Source of the DNA: Dasyornis broadbenti
Lineage: Eukaryota > Chordata > Aves > Passeriformes > Dasyornithidae
Length of the DNA stretch: 64,000 nt
Assembly: GCA_013397935.1 (NCBI GenBank)
Contig: VZRN01006399.1
Coordinates: 790,315 to 854,314 of the forward strand
Direction: 5' to 3'
In this document: one piece after another, positions 45,401 through 60,400 of the stretch
Layout of the letters: each line of letters opens with the position of its first letter
Numbering within the stretch: position 1 is the stretch's first letter
Notes under the pieces: model-generated
What the model was told of the DNA's origin: nothing
Database searches by the model: none
What the model saw: only the letters and a program-made list of their open reading frames with translations
Program-made: the position numbers and the translations under genes

Positions 45401-48400
45401 TGTAACTAAAGTACAAGCCAATTTTCTACAGTGTTTCCTCTGATGCAATCTCTGTTTTTTCATCTTACTTTGCTTTCCCATTTTTTGTAATAAACAAATT
45501 GGACCACACACTGAAATTCTTCTGACAGTAACTGTTTTGCCTTTTTGGTACCTGTGGCTTATAACTCCTGACTCAAATTATTGCCATTTTAAAACCAGTG
45601 CGTTTTCTCAGTGTATTTTCTGGACATGAACAGAACAATGGAGTTTGAATTAACCAGCACGGGTCAGATAAATAAAAAGAACCACTAGCCCTGTGGTTTC
45701 TCAAGGTATATTGACGTATCTTACCAAATAGGATGAAAAGTCCATAAGGTGTGATGGCCTGTTTAAATGATAAAATGAGTATATTATTTCTAAAGCCATG
45801 CAAATAAAGACATCTATTCCATAAGTGCATGGTAAACAAAAAGAATGGAAGAGATACTGCATACTAATACATAAACCTCTCTCTCCAAAAGCCATTCCCT
45901 GCACTAACCACAGTGTATGGCACTCTTGTTAGTACACATTTGCTCTGCACATGTAAAATATGTAAACAAGCTAACACTTCAGCGCATGCATTTTCATCAC
46001 TCAAGACTCATTCTGTCATACTGTAGAAGCTGTTAATATTTTAAGTAGCTTCATTATCTGACCTTATTTTTTCTAAGCTTACAGCTCATTCCCTGAAAAA
46101 AATAAAAGATATAATTGCTAAACTAAAAGTAAAGCATTAAAGAACTCCTTCATATTTTGTAAACAACAGACAAGTACCAACAAAACTAAACCCAGTCGCT
46201 TCAAAATGCGTTTGCTTTGTCTTCATTTTAGTCCTCATCCATCTATATGGCCATGACATTCTAAAGGGAGACACACAGAATTTAATGTCTACGCATGAAG
46301 CATCTAAAAAATGTTATTTAAATTGTATTCAATTAGAAGCTGTGAACAGAAAGCTAAATATTGAAAGGAATTACTTTTCTTCTGTGATTCTCAATTAAAT
46401 TCTTGTGTGCCAAGCACCAAAGATAATTTACCCTAATGCAGCCAAAATTTATTCAACTGAGGCAAAGGTTTTGCCAGTAATGTGTACTAAAACCACTTGT
46501 GTATCAGAAGCACTATCCGCACTCTCTAGCCCTACTCCTTCTCAACTCAACTTCTAAAATGTGTACCAAACACACCTAAATTATTGAAAAATAGAAGATA
46601 TTGCAGCCTAAGTGTAAGTCCATACTAATTCATCATCAGCATTTAGTAGCAGAGAACAATTACTATCAATGTAAAATTTAAATTCATCAAGAGCTTATCC
46701 TTCTGGCCCAAATATTTTAATTCAGGATGGACATTTCAATTTTAAAAAGAAATATGTTATTCAAATGACACTGCAATATTTCTACTTAAAAAAAAAAAGA
46801 GGTGGACTGAAAGACAAAACCAGATCATTTAAAAGGCAAGAAGGAATGCTTAAATGCACAATGATACCCTGCAACAGGAGAGAAATATGAACTGAAATAA
46901 GGTCAACCAGATTTTCTATACATAGAAAAAGAAGTGACAGGAGTCAGACAATGAGTACTGAAGGACAAGTGTTACACAGCTGCCAAGAAATGATTTTCCA
47001 ACAACTAATGCTGTTGTACATTCTTATTTTTATCCCTTTTAAGAAATTGAGCATTACTTAATACATTGACATTGTATCATCCATTACAGCACTAAAGTTC
47101 TACATAAATTCTTAGCTATGATTGGTACTATGTAAAGCATCAATGTCCTAAAAAGAGCTCTCACCTATGCTTCACATATACTTTTTCTTAAGAAGCACAC
47201 TTTTCAGATTCAGAAAATCATCCTAAATAGTCAGCTGCAGAAAGCACATCCACAACTATCATCAGAAACTCATTGATATGATACACTGACAAACCAAAGA
47301 AAAAGTGACTTGTCTTACAGCCCTACCTACAGTTAGCTGTTTCTTCTGATGCTTACTGTGAATTTGGCTGTTAGTACGAAAACAGAAACACAACAATTAC
47401 TTAAAGAAACTGGTCAACAGATTTTTAAACCTCAGAATATGAAGCTAACTTCCATTTGGCCAACAACTCCTAATTTTAACAGTTTTACAGTTAAGTAAAT
47501 GTAATGAGTGTGTATGATAAGAATTTATATTGCTGCAATAAGACTAGTTATCAACAGTCAAACAAAATTGTGTTTTAAGTCATGGCTTTGGTAAAGCTTG
47601 ATTTTAATTTTTTAAAAAGATGTACATTGCTTTTAATTAAGCACTGACCAATGTCTGAGTAACATGAGTAAGATTACAGACCAGCCTATGTAATATCCAC
47701 TATAAAAATAGCTTTCCAAGTTGTCCTTAGTAATTTTACTGCCAACATATGAATAAGCACCTGTGTGGTACTACAAGAAGTGAACATGTGTACTTATTAA
47801 CTTCTAAAAATAAATGTACAGTGATGTCAATAACAGTGTACCTGTGTTCTTCTTCTTCAATCTGGAAGAAGTTGCAAAACTAGAAAGATCCTATCCATGT
47901 TTAGAAAGGTACTTGAATTGGCGTGCTTTTATTTCTCTTCCCTATTTTCCATCTAATTCCCTGATTTTTAATAAATGAAAAATCCTTCGCCTTCTTTACA
48001 GATAAAGCAGCACACAGGAGTCATCTTAATAGAGGCATCAGTAAATTACCATATGTATGCTGTTTACATGATCAAATGTTTCTTACATTTGACCACTGAC
48101 TTCTCTCTAATTACTATCTACACTGCTAACATAGGGTTTCTAAAGTAAATTGTGTTAGGAAGCTTTTCACTGATGACTGAAGTTTTAAAACCTCATCAAT
48201 ATTGCCAACTACCTAAGAAAGTAAAGAGCTGTCCTGTTTTTTATATTATCAGCATAGAGAATTTCTCTTATCGTTCAGCTAATATCAATTTGCAAGGACT
48301 CTGGCAGTTGGTATAAGGTGACATTTGCATCAGTTCCACCAATAAAACCTACTTCAGGGTTGAGGTTGCTGACTAGTAAAACAGAATTTCCTGGAATACC

Positions 48401-51400
48401 AGGAACAGACATGTGTCCAGGTGCTGCTGATGTGTTGACTGCAAGAGGACCAAGTGCTCCAGGAACAGATGTAACTGAAGGACCTGAAAGTTTAAAAATA
48501 GCATCACTTGACATCTCAAAGAGAAAAAGAATACAAAAGCAGATTATATTTGGCAAAACCATCAATATTCAATTTAAAAATGCATTTAAGGAATTTAATT
48601 ACTTGTATCTGACCAATAAAGCAGGAAGCACCTCCCTTTCAGAAAAAAAGAAATATTCAGCTACACAAACAGACCCCAAAAAAAGGAAATATAAATTGTA
48701 GCCCAAGAAAGAAGAAAAATAATTCAGCACAAAAGTTTATCCTGTGCTAGAAAGGAATAGACCACAGTCTAAAAAGCTATCTATTTCTCACTTGATAGCC
48801 AGAAAAGGGGAGACTTCCCTTTATGTGGTTTGAATGTCATAGCAGTTCTAGGATTCTTAGAAAAACAAATGCCTAATTTCCTGTCTTGCAGGTAATCTTT
48901 ATCATGGCATTTAAGTTCTTTGCTTATTGAATGATACATTACATCAGTATATGGTTTTTACTACAGAAACTTATTTTACTGAGTATATCTATGAGAAAGA
49001 GAATTAGAATTACTCAAATTAATACTGTGTTCTGATTGCTATATTTTTAAGAAAATGGCTCTGAACAGGTGCATTCAGATGGGCCACTAGGCATAACTAC
49101 AAACACATTTTTAGAAAACAAACTTACCTGAACCTTGAGGAAAGCCCAAGGCTGGAGCAAACCCAGGAGGCCCTGTATATGATGGAAAGATGGTGTTTTG
49201 GGTGGCTAGAGAGAACAGATACATGAAATTAAATTAGATTTTTAAATTTTTGGAAAAAAGAGATTTCAGCAATGACAATCAGCTGCCAGTGGTGCTATTT
49301 TGACTTTATCTGTGATTTCAGATGTTTATAAAACGTTTGGGTTAAAGCTGTCATTGAAATCCGAGGTTCTGTGTTTTACAAAGACAATTTTCAGCCACTT
49401 TTGAAGGCAAATATTCTGGTCAGCCTCAACATTCTTCTCTAAAATGAAGTTGGGGCAAAATACAAATTAGACGAGTTTGAACAGGAAAGCACAGCATACA
49501 TCAGTATCTATTAACATTAATATGCCTTTAGTGTTCAATGGTTTTTATTCACACAACGGACATATATTCTAGAAATTTTCTGCAAGTAAATACAGTCAAA
49601 GATCTTTTGCAAGGATGAGACACAGCTCCTGAATAATTCTAATATCAGTAAAAGCTAAACAATACAAGTATCTACAACTAATCTGAGATTCTGAATTTTA
49701 CTAGCTGCTGAAATAAATAAAGTTTACATATTCTGCATTTTTGGGGAGATGTACTTTCCCAGTTTGTGTAACTTCATAAATAACCAGTGTTTTTATGGTT
49801 CTCCTGGAAATCACAAGCATTAACTAGATTTGGAATAGCAACATATGGAGAGTCCCAGTGTCAGATAGCTCAGTGATTTCCACATCAGTGTGTGGAGTTA
49901 AGTGCGACCCAGGGTAGCACACAAAGTTGTGTTCTAAGAGACAGTTAGATACAAACTTGAGCTGTGGATTCTTTCACATACAAGCACGCATCAGATTTTT
50001 ATTTTTTTAAATGGGACATGTATGATCAGAAAATATATTCTACAAGCTTGGTACTGTGTCTGTTTTACTATTCAAACCTCCACACCACTGACTGAAATAG
50101 AGCTACTAGCAAATGGTTATTGATAGGGATGATACAATACCAAAAGACATATCTATTATGAATTACAAAAACAAATGGAACAGACACCACAGATCAAGTA
50201 TTCATGAATATTGCATCACATTACACCTCCTCTTATCTGTGGCAACAAAGTGTCTTTCATACAAAAAACTGAATACATTTATCACACCAAAGCAAGTAAA
50301 TATGTTTGTGAAATACATGCATTGGTGCATTATCTGACAAGTTCTGGCAATATAGTTATTAATCACTTATTCACAATCCAAGAATGGTAATGGAAACATG
50401 AATGAAGAAATAGATCAAGAGCTTTTATTCTGCCAAATAAGACCTGCATGTTGCACCCTGATATCAAAATCAGGCAAGTAAAAATTCTCAGACTGAGCTA
50501 ATGCAGAAAGATATGGACCTCTTTGTTGCTTTTTTTTTTAAAAATTCATTTGCTTCATGGCTACCAGTCTAGCTTTCTAAGCACAGTAATTCATGTATTT
50601 CTGCTTATGGTCACTGGCTGAAAGAACTCTTTAAATACAAAATATTCACAAAATCTGCTTGTATATCATGCAGTATCTTTTACACAAAAAGTAAAAGAAA
50701 ACTGAAAAAAAGAAGAGAAAAAACATGTTTCAAGAGCAGTTCAGTTTTGTTATTAAAATAATTTAAGTCTACAGAAAAAAACAGATGTATTTTTCTGATA
50801 ATTACCAGCTTTATCTTACAATTCTACATCAAAACTACACTCACTAGTAATAGTAGGTAGTGGAAGTACTAACATGACTTAGAACATATTTTCCTTATAT
50901 TCTATAGCTAAACCTCTCAGAACTTGCCACTATGTGCATGTTGTCACCACTGACAGAAAGGCTAGGAAGCACACTTTTGTCTACAGCTTTTTTTTTCTTC
51001 TTTTTTTTTAATATCTGTGCAGCTGCTTCACTGTGAATGTACCACAGGCAAATTTTAGTACAGACATCAGACTATTCCAGCACTTCTTGCTATTACAATA
51101 AAAGAAAAAAGGGCTCCTGGCAATGAAAAGCTTGGAACAGTGAGGGGAAAGATAAGGACAAGCATTCATGGGTTATTCTCCAAAAGCACAGTTATTTCTG
51201 CCCTACAAGCAAGGGCAGAAATACACTACTCTAATTGTACTGTCCCCTTCCACTGAAACTTCAAATAGTGCAAGTCTAATTAATTAGAATATATTAGACC
51301 TATAATAGCACATTTCTCTAATGCTGTATGGCAAATTCCACTCTCCTTCTCTGCCCCCAACAGTAATGACAGTTGTCCATAACAAAGATCCAAGGCCTGT

Positions 51401-54400
51401 CTTTAAGGGGAGAGTAAAGACTAAAATCAAGAAAGTAGTGAGTGCAACTCACTTTCTTATTCTAATCTAATCTAACTAACTCAACCATCCAAAAAATCAA
51501 ACCAAACCCAGTATTTGCCCTACCTATCACAGAAAAGTAAGGGAAAATAGGGGATTATTCTCCCATCCTTTTTACTGTGCTAATCAATTGGACAGCACTT
51601 ATTCAACAGCTAAGATAGTTCTTAGCTGTGTATTATTGCTAATGGTTTTCATTAGAGAGAAAGAAAAATAGGTAAAATCACTCAAATTGCATTGTGAGCA
51701 CTTCTCCAGTGTCACTTCAATCAGACACTGTCTCCTCTATGCCACCAAAGTGACTTCTAAAATGTAATAAAATTTCTTAAATTTTATCTTTTAGAAGATG
51801 ACTAGACATATACAAATAAATATAGAATTCTGAATTTTCTTAGCTTTTTTCTTGCAGCAGACAGTTATCCTAAAATATCAACAAAACAGAGCTAATACCC
51901 TTAAAACACTTTCAAGCAGCTTTAGGCAACTAGCATCAATCTGTGATGACTTTCATTCTGATATGCAATATTTACTACATTACCTCTATCAATGATACCA
52001 TTTCATAGCATTTTAGTAGCATTTTGTAGCTTTTTTACAACACTCTGAAATTGCCCATGAGTATTCATCATGTTATTGTTTTAGATATTCATTTATCATG
52101 ACTTGAACTTCATGCTTTCCATACAAATTTTACTGGACCTAACAAACAGAAATGTATGCAAAATGTACCTTTCCATGAACCTGATACAAAGCCAGCGCAT
52201 AAATGCAACATAAAAATTATCTCAGTGTTTATTTAGCACTAGGAGTGAAGGTTTCTTACCAAAGGGTGTCTCTAGGGTTCGTTGGCCATCACCAAAAGGA
52301 AGGTCAATGCGAGTGAAATCTCTACTTTTGTCATTGTTGTACTTTACTGTTAGGTTAGTTAATTTGGAGAAATCAATACGCAGAGTGCAGCACCCAGTGT
52401 AGATACTATGGCCATCTAGAGTCTAAAGAAAAATAATTATACTTTCAGACACAAAACACATTGTGGCCATTATAAGTTTATATTATTATTGCAGCCTTTC
52501 AGTACTTGAAGGTGGCCTATAAGAAAGATGAGGACAGATCTTTCAGTAAGGCGGGTGGGGGTGGGACAAGGGGTAATAGTTTTAGACTGAATGGGGGTCA
52601 ATTTGGATTAGCTATATGGAAGAAGTTTTTTCCTATGAGAATAATGGAACACTGGCACAGGTTGCCCTGAGAGGTGGTCAATGCCCACTGGACAGGGCTC
52701 TGCATAACCGGATTTCGTTGAAGGTATCCCTGCTCACTCCAGGGGATTGGACTAGATAACCTTTAAAGGTTCCTTCTAATGGATTAACCATTCCATCATT
52801 ATACAGTTTTCATCTTGCAATTGTATCCAAACTGTAATTCACGTTCTGGTTTTAAAGTCCTCTTTTTAAACACCAAGTAGACAATTATGCTGACACTATC
52901 CTTACCTAAACATCCTGTGTAGAGTTGCAGTGTAGTCCACTAGTTAGTATGATATCAACTTGTGCCAATTGGACAAAACATAGCTTTACGCATGACTTGA
53001 CTTCCTATGTTTCTAATCTTACTTCTCTCCCACTCAACACACAGTATCAGACGGTAATAGGAATACTAATTTGAAAATTTTAACTGCATGAACTGACCCT
53101 CACATGAGGAACTCTAAAGATCTAAAGCACAAGTCCTGTGAGAAGTGCTGGAGGGAGCTGCGGTTGTCTGCCCTGGAAAGAAGGAGGCTCAGGGGAGACT
53201 TTACTACTCTCTACAACTGCCTGAAAGGAAGCTGTAGCAAAGTGGGGGGTCAGTCTCTTCTCCCACGTAACAAGTGACAGGACAAGAGAAAATGGTCTCA
53301 AGTTCAGCAAGGGAGTTTAGACTGGATATTAGGAAAAATTTCTTCATCGAAAGGATTATCAGGCATTGGAACAGGGAAGTGGTGGAGTCACCATCCCAGG
53401 AGATATTTAAGATGTACAGATGTGGTGCTTCAGGGCATGGTTTAGAAGTGAACTTTGCAGCATTAGTTTTATCATTGGAAACAATGACCTTAAGGTTCTT
53501 CTCCAATGTAAATCCCCAGAGCTAGGCATTACTTCAAGGGAAGCAACAGAGCAGATGGACCCTGTGCCCAAGATCACCCAGAAGAAGTGGTGCATAATTG
53601 TTGTGGGTGATGCCCTGCTGCAGTGAACAGAGGCACCCATCTGCTGACCTGACTACTGGTCTAAAAAGGTCTCATCTGCTTCTCTGGGACTTGAATCACA
53701 GATGTCATGAAAAGATTGCTAAGGCTTTTCTACACATCTGACTATTTATTACCTCCTGCTCCTTTTACATGAAAAGTAAAGGTGACTTGGATGAAGGGGC
53801 AGATGCCTCCACAGTTCACTGATGTCATAAAGCTGGGAGGAGTGGCCAATAGCCCAGAGGGCTGTGCAGCCCTTCAGAAAGATCTTGACAGGCTGGATAG
53901 GTAAGCGTAGAAAAACTGACTGAAATTCAACAAAGGGAAATGCAGAGCACAGACTGGGGCCTGATCTCCTGGAAAGCAGCTCTACAGAGAAGGACCTAGG
54001 GGTTCTGGTGGACAGCAAGATGCTTGTGAGCCACCAATCTCTCCTTGTGGCCAAGAAGGCCATGGCATCCTGGGGTACATTACGAAGAGCATTGCCAGCA
54101 GGCCAAGGGAGGTGATCCTCCCCCTCTACTCAGCCCTGGTGAGGCCACATCTAGAGTGCTGTGCAGTTCTGGGCCCTTCAGCACAAAAGAGACATGGAGG
54201 TCTTGCAGCAGGTCCAGTGTAGGCCTACAAAGAGGATTAAGGGACTGGAGCATCTCTTTAACAAGGAAAAGGTGAGGGAGCTGGGCCTGTTCAGCCTCAA
54301 GAAGACCGAAAGGGAATCTTATCAAGGATTTTTATTTTGATAGACTCATGCAGGTCTTGGAGTATATGCTATACATTTGTTTGCAGTTGATGATAGAGTG

Positions 54401-57400
54401 TTGTCCTCTTAACTGAGTGATGTTAAGGTTATTCATGTGCAACAAGAGTGTTAGAATGATGAGAAATCACAAAGTTAATGGTCAAAACATTCCTAATGGT
54501 TCCCCTGTCCCTAAGAAGAGGAACCCTCCCAAACAAACAAACAAACAAAATCAGACTGAATACACTACACTTACCATTTTAGCATAATATGCGTTCATTG
54601 CATCAGCATATTGGAGCAAAGCTTGAAACTGATTGTTCTTATGGAACATGACAATCTTCAAGACAAAGCCAAATTTAGAGAAAATCTGTTAGGGAAAAAA
54701 CACGGGATTTAAGAAGCAATGAATAATTAATGCACACTGAAAACTAGCATTTAATATTTCAAATAAATGTCTGAAAAATATTTCTGCTGTGAGAGCTGAA
54801 CAAAAACTGTGTGAACTCAGAATTTTTTTCAGGTTTAAAAAAAATTAAAGAAGAGGCTACAAAAGAAGGGAAAGAAGAATAAAATTTCTTTAAAGATTTA
54901 GCAAAGTCTAATCAACTAGGAGCATGGAAGGACACTCCAAACAGGCATTTGTCCAGTGTCTGCAGAGAAATTGTGGATAACAAATCAGAGCTGAGGTTTG
55001 AGAAATGGACTTTCACAAGTCACAGAATCACAGAACATGCTTAGTTGGAAGGGATCTACAAGGTTCATCGACCGAGTCCAAGTCCCAGCCCTGCATAGGA
55101 TACCCCAAGAGTCACACCTTATGCCTTGACAGCATTGTCCAACACTTCTTCAGCTGTCAGGCTGGTGTTGATCACTTCCCTGGGGAGCCTGTTCTGGTGC
55201 CCAACACTCTCTGGGTAAAAAACCTTTTCCAATCCAACTTAAACATCCCCCAACTCAGCTTCATGCCAGTCCTGTCGCTGGTTACAAGATAGAAGAGAAC
55301 AGTACCTGCCCCTCCCACTTCCCCTCCTGAGGAAGTTGTACCTGCAGTGAGGTCTTCCCTCAGTCTCCTCTTCTCCAAGCTGAACAGACCAAGTGATCTC
55401 AGCCACTTCCCATAAGGCTTTCCCTCCAAACCTTGTACACTGCTGACTTACATTCAACTTGGCATTGACCAGGACCCCTAGGTCCCTTTCCACAGTGTTG
55501 CTCTCCAGCCTCTTGTTCCCTAGATTATACTTATTCCCCTTTCCTGTTCCAAGCTACTTTAAAGCTCTGTCAACAAGCCCCACTAGCTTCTATACTTGAA
55601 CCCATTTTTTCCCTCTGAGAAAGACGCATCACATCAGGTATCAGTGGACCAGGTGTTGAATAGATCATCCCACAGTCAAAAATCCCAAAATTCATCCAAG
55701 TACACCACAGAGCGACCCATTGACCTGATGGATCTGTCTATTTCTATCAATATTATTCCTTGTTACTGAAAGTCAGTTGAGATGGGAACTGCAAAATGCA
55801 TTTCAAGGTATCCACCTTTATGTTATGCACATTAGACAAATTCTGCAAATCTGTTGAACAAAAATACAACTTAAATAGTTGATGTTCTTATTAAGACTTA
55901 CTAATGCCTAAACTAGAAAATGAAGAGGAAAGAAGCAAGACAAAGATCTAGATTGGAAACTATCCCTATACTTTATAATTAAAGGGTATTTGATTTATTG
56001 CAAATTTAAACATTGTAGAAATACTTTTGAAGGTTGAATTTAAATATATATACCTTCAAAATGAGAGTGTGCACTATATAAAGGTATCTATACAAAAGCA
56101 AAGCCACAAGTAGTGAGGACAAAGTTAAAGCCAGGACATATCACACAAGTGCAGAAAAAATATGTCCAAATTAACATTCAAATCGGAAAGGTGAGTTTGA
56201 GAAACACTATGAGTTTTCAAACAAACTGTTAAAATCCATGCAAAGTCAGGAAAGCAGAAAGCCCTGAGAAATATTAAACCTGCAATGGAAAGGAAGGCCA
56301 CAGATAAGGATAAACATCTCTTGCCAGCCTCTTAAGCCTAGAATCACTGATACAAAACTAATGTCCCAACCCTTTTCACCCAGTTTTTCCATCTCTCAGA
56401 AACAAGATTTTAATGCTGCAGTCATCGAGTCACAGAAAACAGAACAGAAACCTTTACACAGCAATTTAAAATTAGTCTTTGAGTTCCTGTTCATAAAGTA
56501 TCTCGTCTTAAGAAAGGCCTAAATACAGCTTCTCAACATACGCTTTTCCAAGTTTATCCAGAAAACTTAATAGACCTTTTTAAGGTAATGAAATTTAATG
56601 TATTTATTCCTGTTTGATTTTAAACTTAAACAAACTGTTCATATCAATTTTGTTTCTGCAAAGATAAAATTGAATTCGCAGCTTATGATGAATACTTTAA
56701 GGTGAATCATAGTTAAAAATAGTTAATTTCTTGACAAGCAAGACAACTTACAAAATACAATCCAAATTCAGGATGACAGCTTGCATACTAGTGCTCCGTA
56801 AGATGCAATACTTGTCAGTGAAAATATTTATTTCCATAAACCTTGCCACACAAAGTAAAAGTTAAATTGTACCTATTGGGCACAAAGTGTTGCTTTAATT
56901 AGACGAGACTGTCCCCTATTAAGAACTCCAAATAAGATCCCTTTTCAAATATTGCTAAAATTTTTAGACATTGGAAAAGTAGTTGAGTGAGGGCAATCCA
57001 AATACTAAAAATAAAGTTGTGCTGCACTGAGGTAAACTAAAATTAAATGACAGTAAATTAACACAAATTTCCTCTTTCGTATTGCACTATTAGAACTAGT
57101 ACAGCTCCCATAACCACAGGAGCTTGTTCTCAGGTTATTCTGAAGGCTATAATAATCCTAAACAGCTGACATAGTATTTGACAGGTTCAGTAATGACTGA
57201 ACAACACTCAAAGACACAAACAAACGTTTAGATCAGGCAAACTGCTATATCCAAGTGACAACTAATACATATACTAGTTAGTATCATGGTGAAGAGATAC
57301 AGAGAAACAGAAAATTTTAAGAGGTAAGAGGAGAAATAGAGTATTGTTAAAAATTAACTATTGTTTGAGATCCTAGCAGAGCAGGAAAAAAAGTCTTCCA

Positions 57401-60400
57401 GGACTGCAAGTTCTTACAAAATCATCCCAATCATTTTAAATCATGTTATTTAAGAAACTTGTATATGCGGCATGGTTTTTACTGCATAAATTTACTACTA
57501 ATTAGAAAAGGTTCAAGTATGAAAAACTTTGCTATATTTTTAAAGTATCAACATATCCTTTGGACACAAAGAAGTGGTCTCAAAGTCTTTACTTATAAAC
57601 TTAGAGCTTTCAACAGCATAGCCCAAGTACCTAGCAGAAGTTACAGTAATGTCTTTCATAACTAGAGTCTACCATTATTCTAGGCTTTCAGAAGTAGTCA
57701 AATGCCATTCTAAAGACAAACAATCAAAAACATTTGTCCAAGTAATCTGCATATTACTTTTTGAGTTAAAGAAGTGAATATAAAGCCCTAAATATAATGC
57801 AAACTACAAAGGTTACTCAGCAGAAATAGTGCTAAAATATGGATTCACGAGTTCATAACAGTGAAATATTTCACTAACTCATCATGAGAGCAAAAGTAAC
57901 CATTCAAGTTTGTTGCTACTTCCATGGAAAGAAACTAAAAAAGACAACATGAGAATCTGAGTACAGAAGCTGATTACTTGAATTTCATTTGTGCAGAACT
58001 AGTTCAAACCTAGATCTTTAAATTCAGGAAATAATTTTAAAGAGACAGTCTTCATTCAAAAGATTCAGGAACCACAAGTACTTAGAAAAATAAATTAATG
58101 GATTTAAAATAGCAACAGTGGAACAGATTGTAACTTCTTTTTTTTTAAGCAATCCTCATTACCTGATACAGCACATCTAAAGTGACAGGGTAAAAAACAT
58201 TTTCAACAACGATTCGAAGAACAGAACCATGACTTGGAAGGACCCCACCTTCAGCAGCAAGAGCACTTGTAATACCCAGGTTTCCATGCTGCACAGCATT
58301 CACACCTTGCAATGCAGCTTGAGGTCTCTGAAATTAGGTCATAGAAAGCACGGTTAGTTTATATACAAATTATTCATACTGAAATACAGTTCTGAAAGAA
58401 AAGCGCATAAAACATAACTTCAAAAAATCATATTTCTTTCATATTATTGATACAAATCCCACATTAATAAAAAAAATAATAACTCCTCCCTTACAACTAC
58501 TCAGTGTAATTCACAGAATTACAACTATTTTTTTATTAAATTGCTACTACTTTGTAATGTCATATAAACAAGATTTTGCTTTGATTCAGTAAGTTATTAT
58601 CATTCTAGATAATTTTCCAGCCATACTGTTGATGACAATATTGACGACAACATTGTAATATTGTAATAGACTTAACAACCAGTAAGCATACCAAAAATTA
58701 TTTGCTCTGCTTTATTAGGATTTCATTCTCTTCAGGAACTAAGATTTGGTGGGGATAAGCTGAAAGGTGCCCCCACTTCTCTTCTTTCAGAAGCAAGCCA
58801 TCAGCCACAAAACACAAGTTTAAATCTCACTCCTCAAACTGGACTTCTGTGATTACACAAATCTCTACACTTGTTTTTCATGGGCTTTCCCCAAAAAGGT
58901 CTTCATACCTCCTGTGACTAGCAGCACTATGAAGAGATGTTCCTTTCCACATGCAGTATTGTGACCTGAAGTCATGTCTCAGCTACACTATTTCTTCACA
59001 AGACAGATTAAACAGGGCACATGTTACCTAGTTTCAGAAAAACATAACTCTGCAAAATAATCTGTACTTCAGGCCTCAGCCTAGGTACTAGGACAGTAAC
59101 AGTGTTCAGATGCTCTACTAGGGTCTCTTTAAAATTTAGATAAAACTCAAATATAAATGTTAAACAGCATATTTTAAAAGTAGATAGTGTTTTTATAGAA
59201 AAAAGTAGGTACCATGCACTGAGTTGAAAATACTCAGAAAGAGACCCAAGGAGTCTTATTTGCAAATATACATACACTTTTCCTGAGGCTGTTATGCAAA
59301 CATCCTTAAAACAAAAATCTTATTTATTTGGTTTTGCAGACAACAAACCAATCTAGCAATCTTAGATGAGGAAAGAGCCAAATAACATTTACCAGACTGA
59401 CAAGTCTGCAGGACTTTAGTGGCTTTTGTGTCAGCACAAATGAATGATTTATGCCCAAATCACTACTATCAACATTCCTACAGAGAAAAAAAATCATGAT
59501 ATACACATCACAGTGAATCATTTATGTATCAAAATGGGAGGTCAATTGAAATTTATCGAGGAATCCAAAATCCAGTATCAGCCTCTAGGGTACTTCTAAT
59601 GACTGGACCTGAGCTTTATGCCACTGGTCACAACCATTTTGGCCTTTCAAATCACCTCACAGTTCACTTAACTAGATTGCATTAATCAGTTCATCTATTG
59701 GGATGTTATTGGAAATGCTGAAAATCTTGCCAAAGTCAAGATAAAAAATATCCTCTCCTCTCATCCACCAAGCCAGTCATCTCACCATGGGTGGGCACCA
59801 CATTGGTCAGCTATACCGTCCTTTCTAAAAACATATGCTTGACTATGACTAACCACTTTCTTCTCCTTAGAATGTTTGGAGAGAGTTTCCGGAATGAGTT
59901 GCTCCATTCCTTACCCAAGTACCAAAGTAAAGCTGATCAGCTAGTGGTTTCCCAGATCTTCCTTGTTGTCCTTCCTTAAGACAGGAGAAGGAAGGATTTT
60001 CCTTTTCCTAGTCCTGAGGAATTTCCTCCAACTGCTATGACCTTTCCAAGATTGTAGAGTGGCATTGCAATGACATCCAGCAGCATTCACAAGTGTATGT
60101 CACTAGGGATTATAGACTTTTTGTACATCCAATTAATTTAAATGTTTCCTAACGTAATTCTTCTCTACTTCCTTCATCAAGACTTTCCCACTGTTCTCAT
60201 GTGTTTGGTAATACCAAGGGCAAGTCTTAACCATGACAGGCTGGTGAGCAGGCTCTCAGTACTTCAGCCTTTTCCATCTCCTTTCTCCCCAGGGTCCCTG
60301 CCCCATTCAGCAGCAGGCCTACATATTTTAAAAAAAAAAAACAACTAAACTTATTTCTACTGCTGATACACTTGAACGAACCATACTTGCTGCTTTTCAC

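Noticed and set aside
53204..53640. Open frames on both strands in the 53-kb CR1 cluster
   Set aside because: They cross the border between two CR1 pieces and have no coding pattern.
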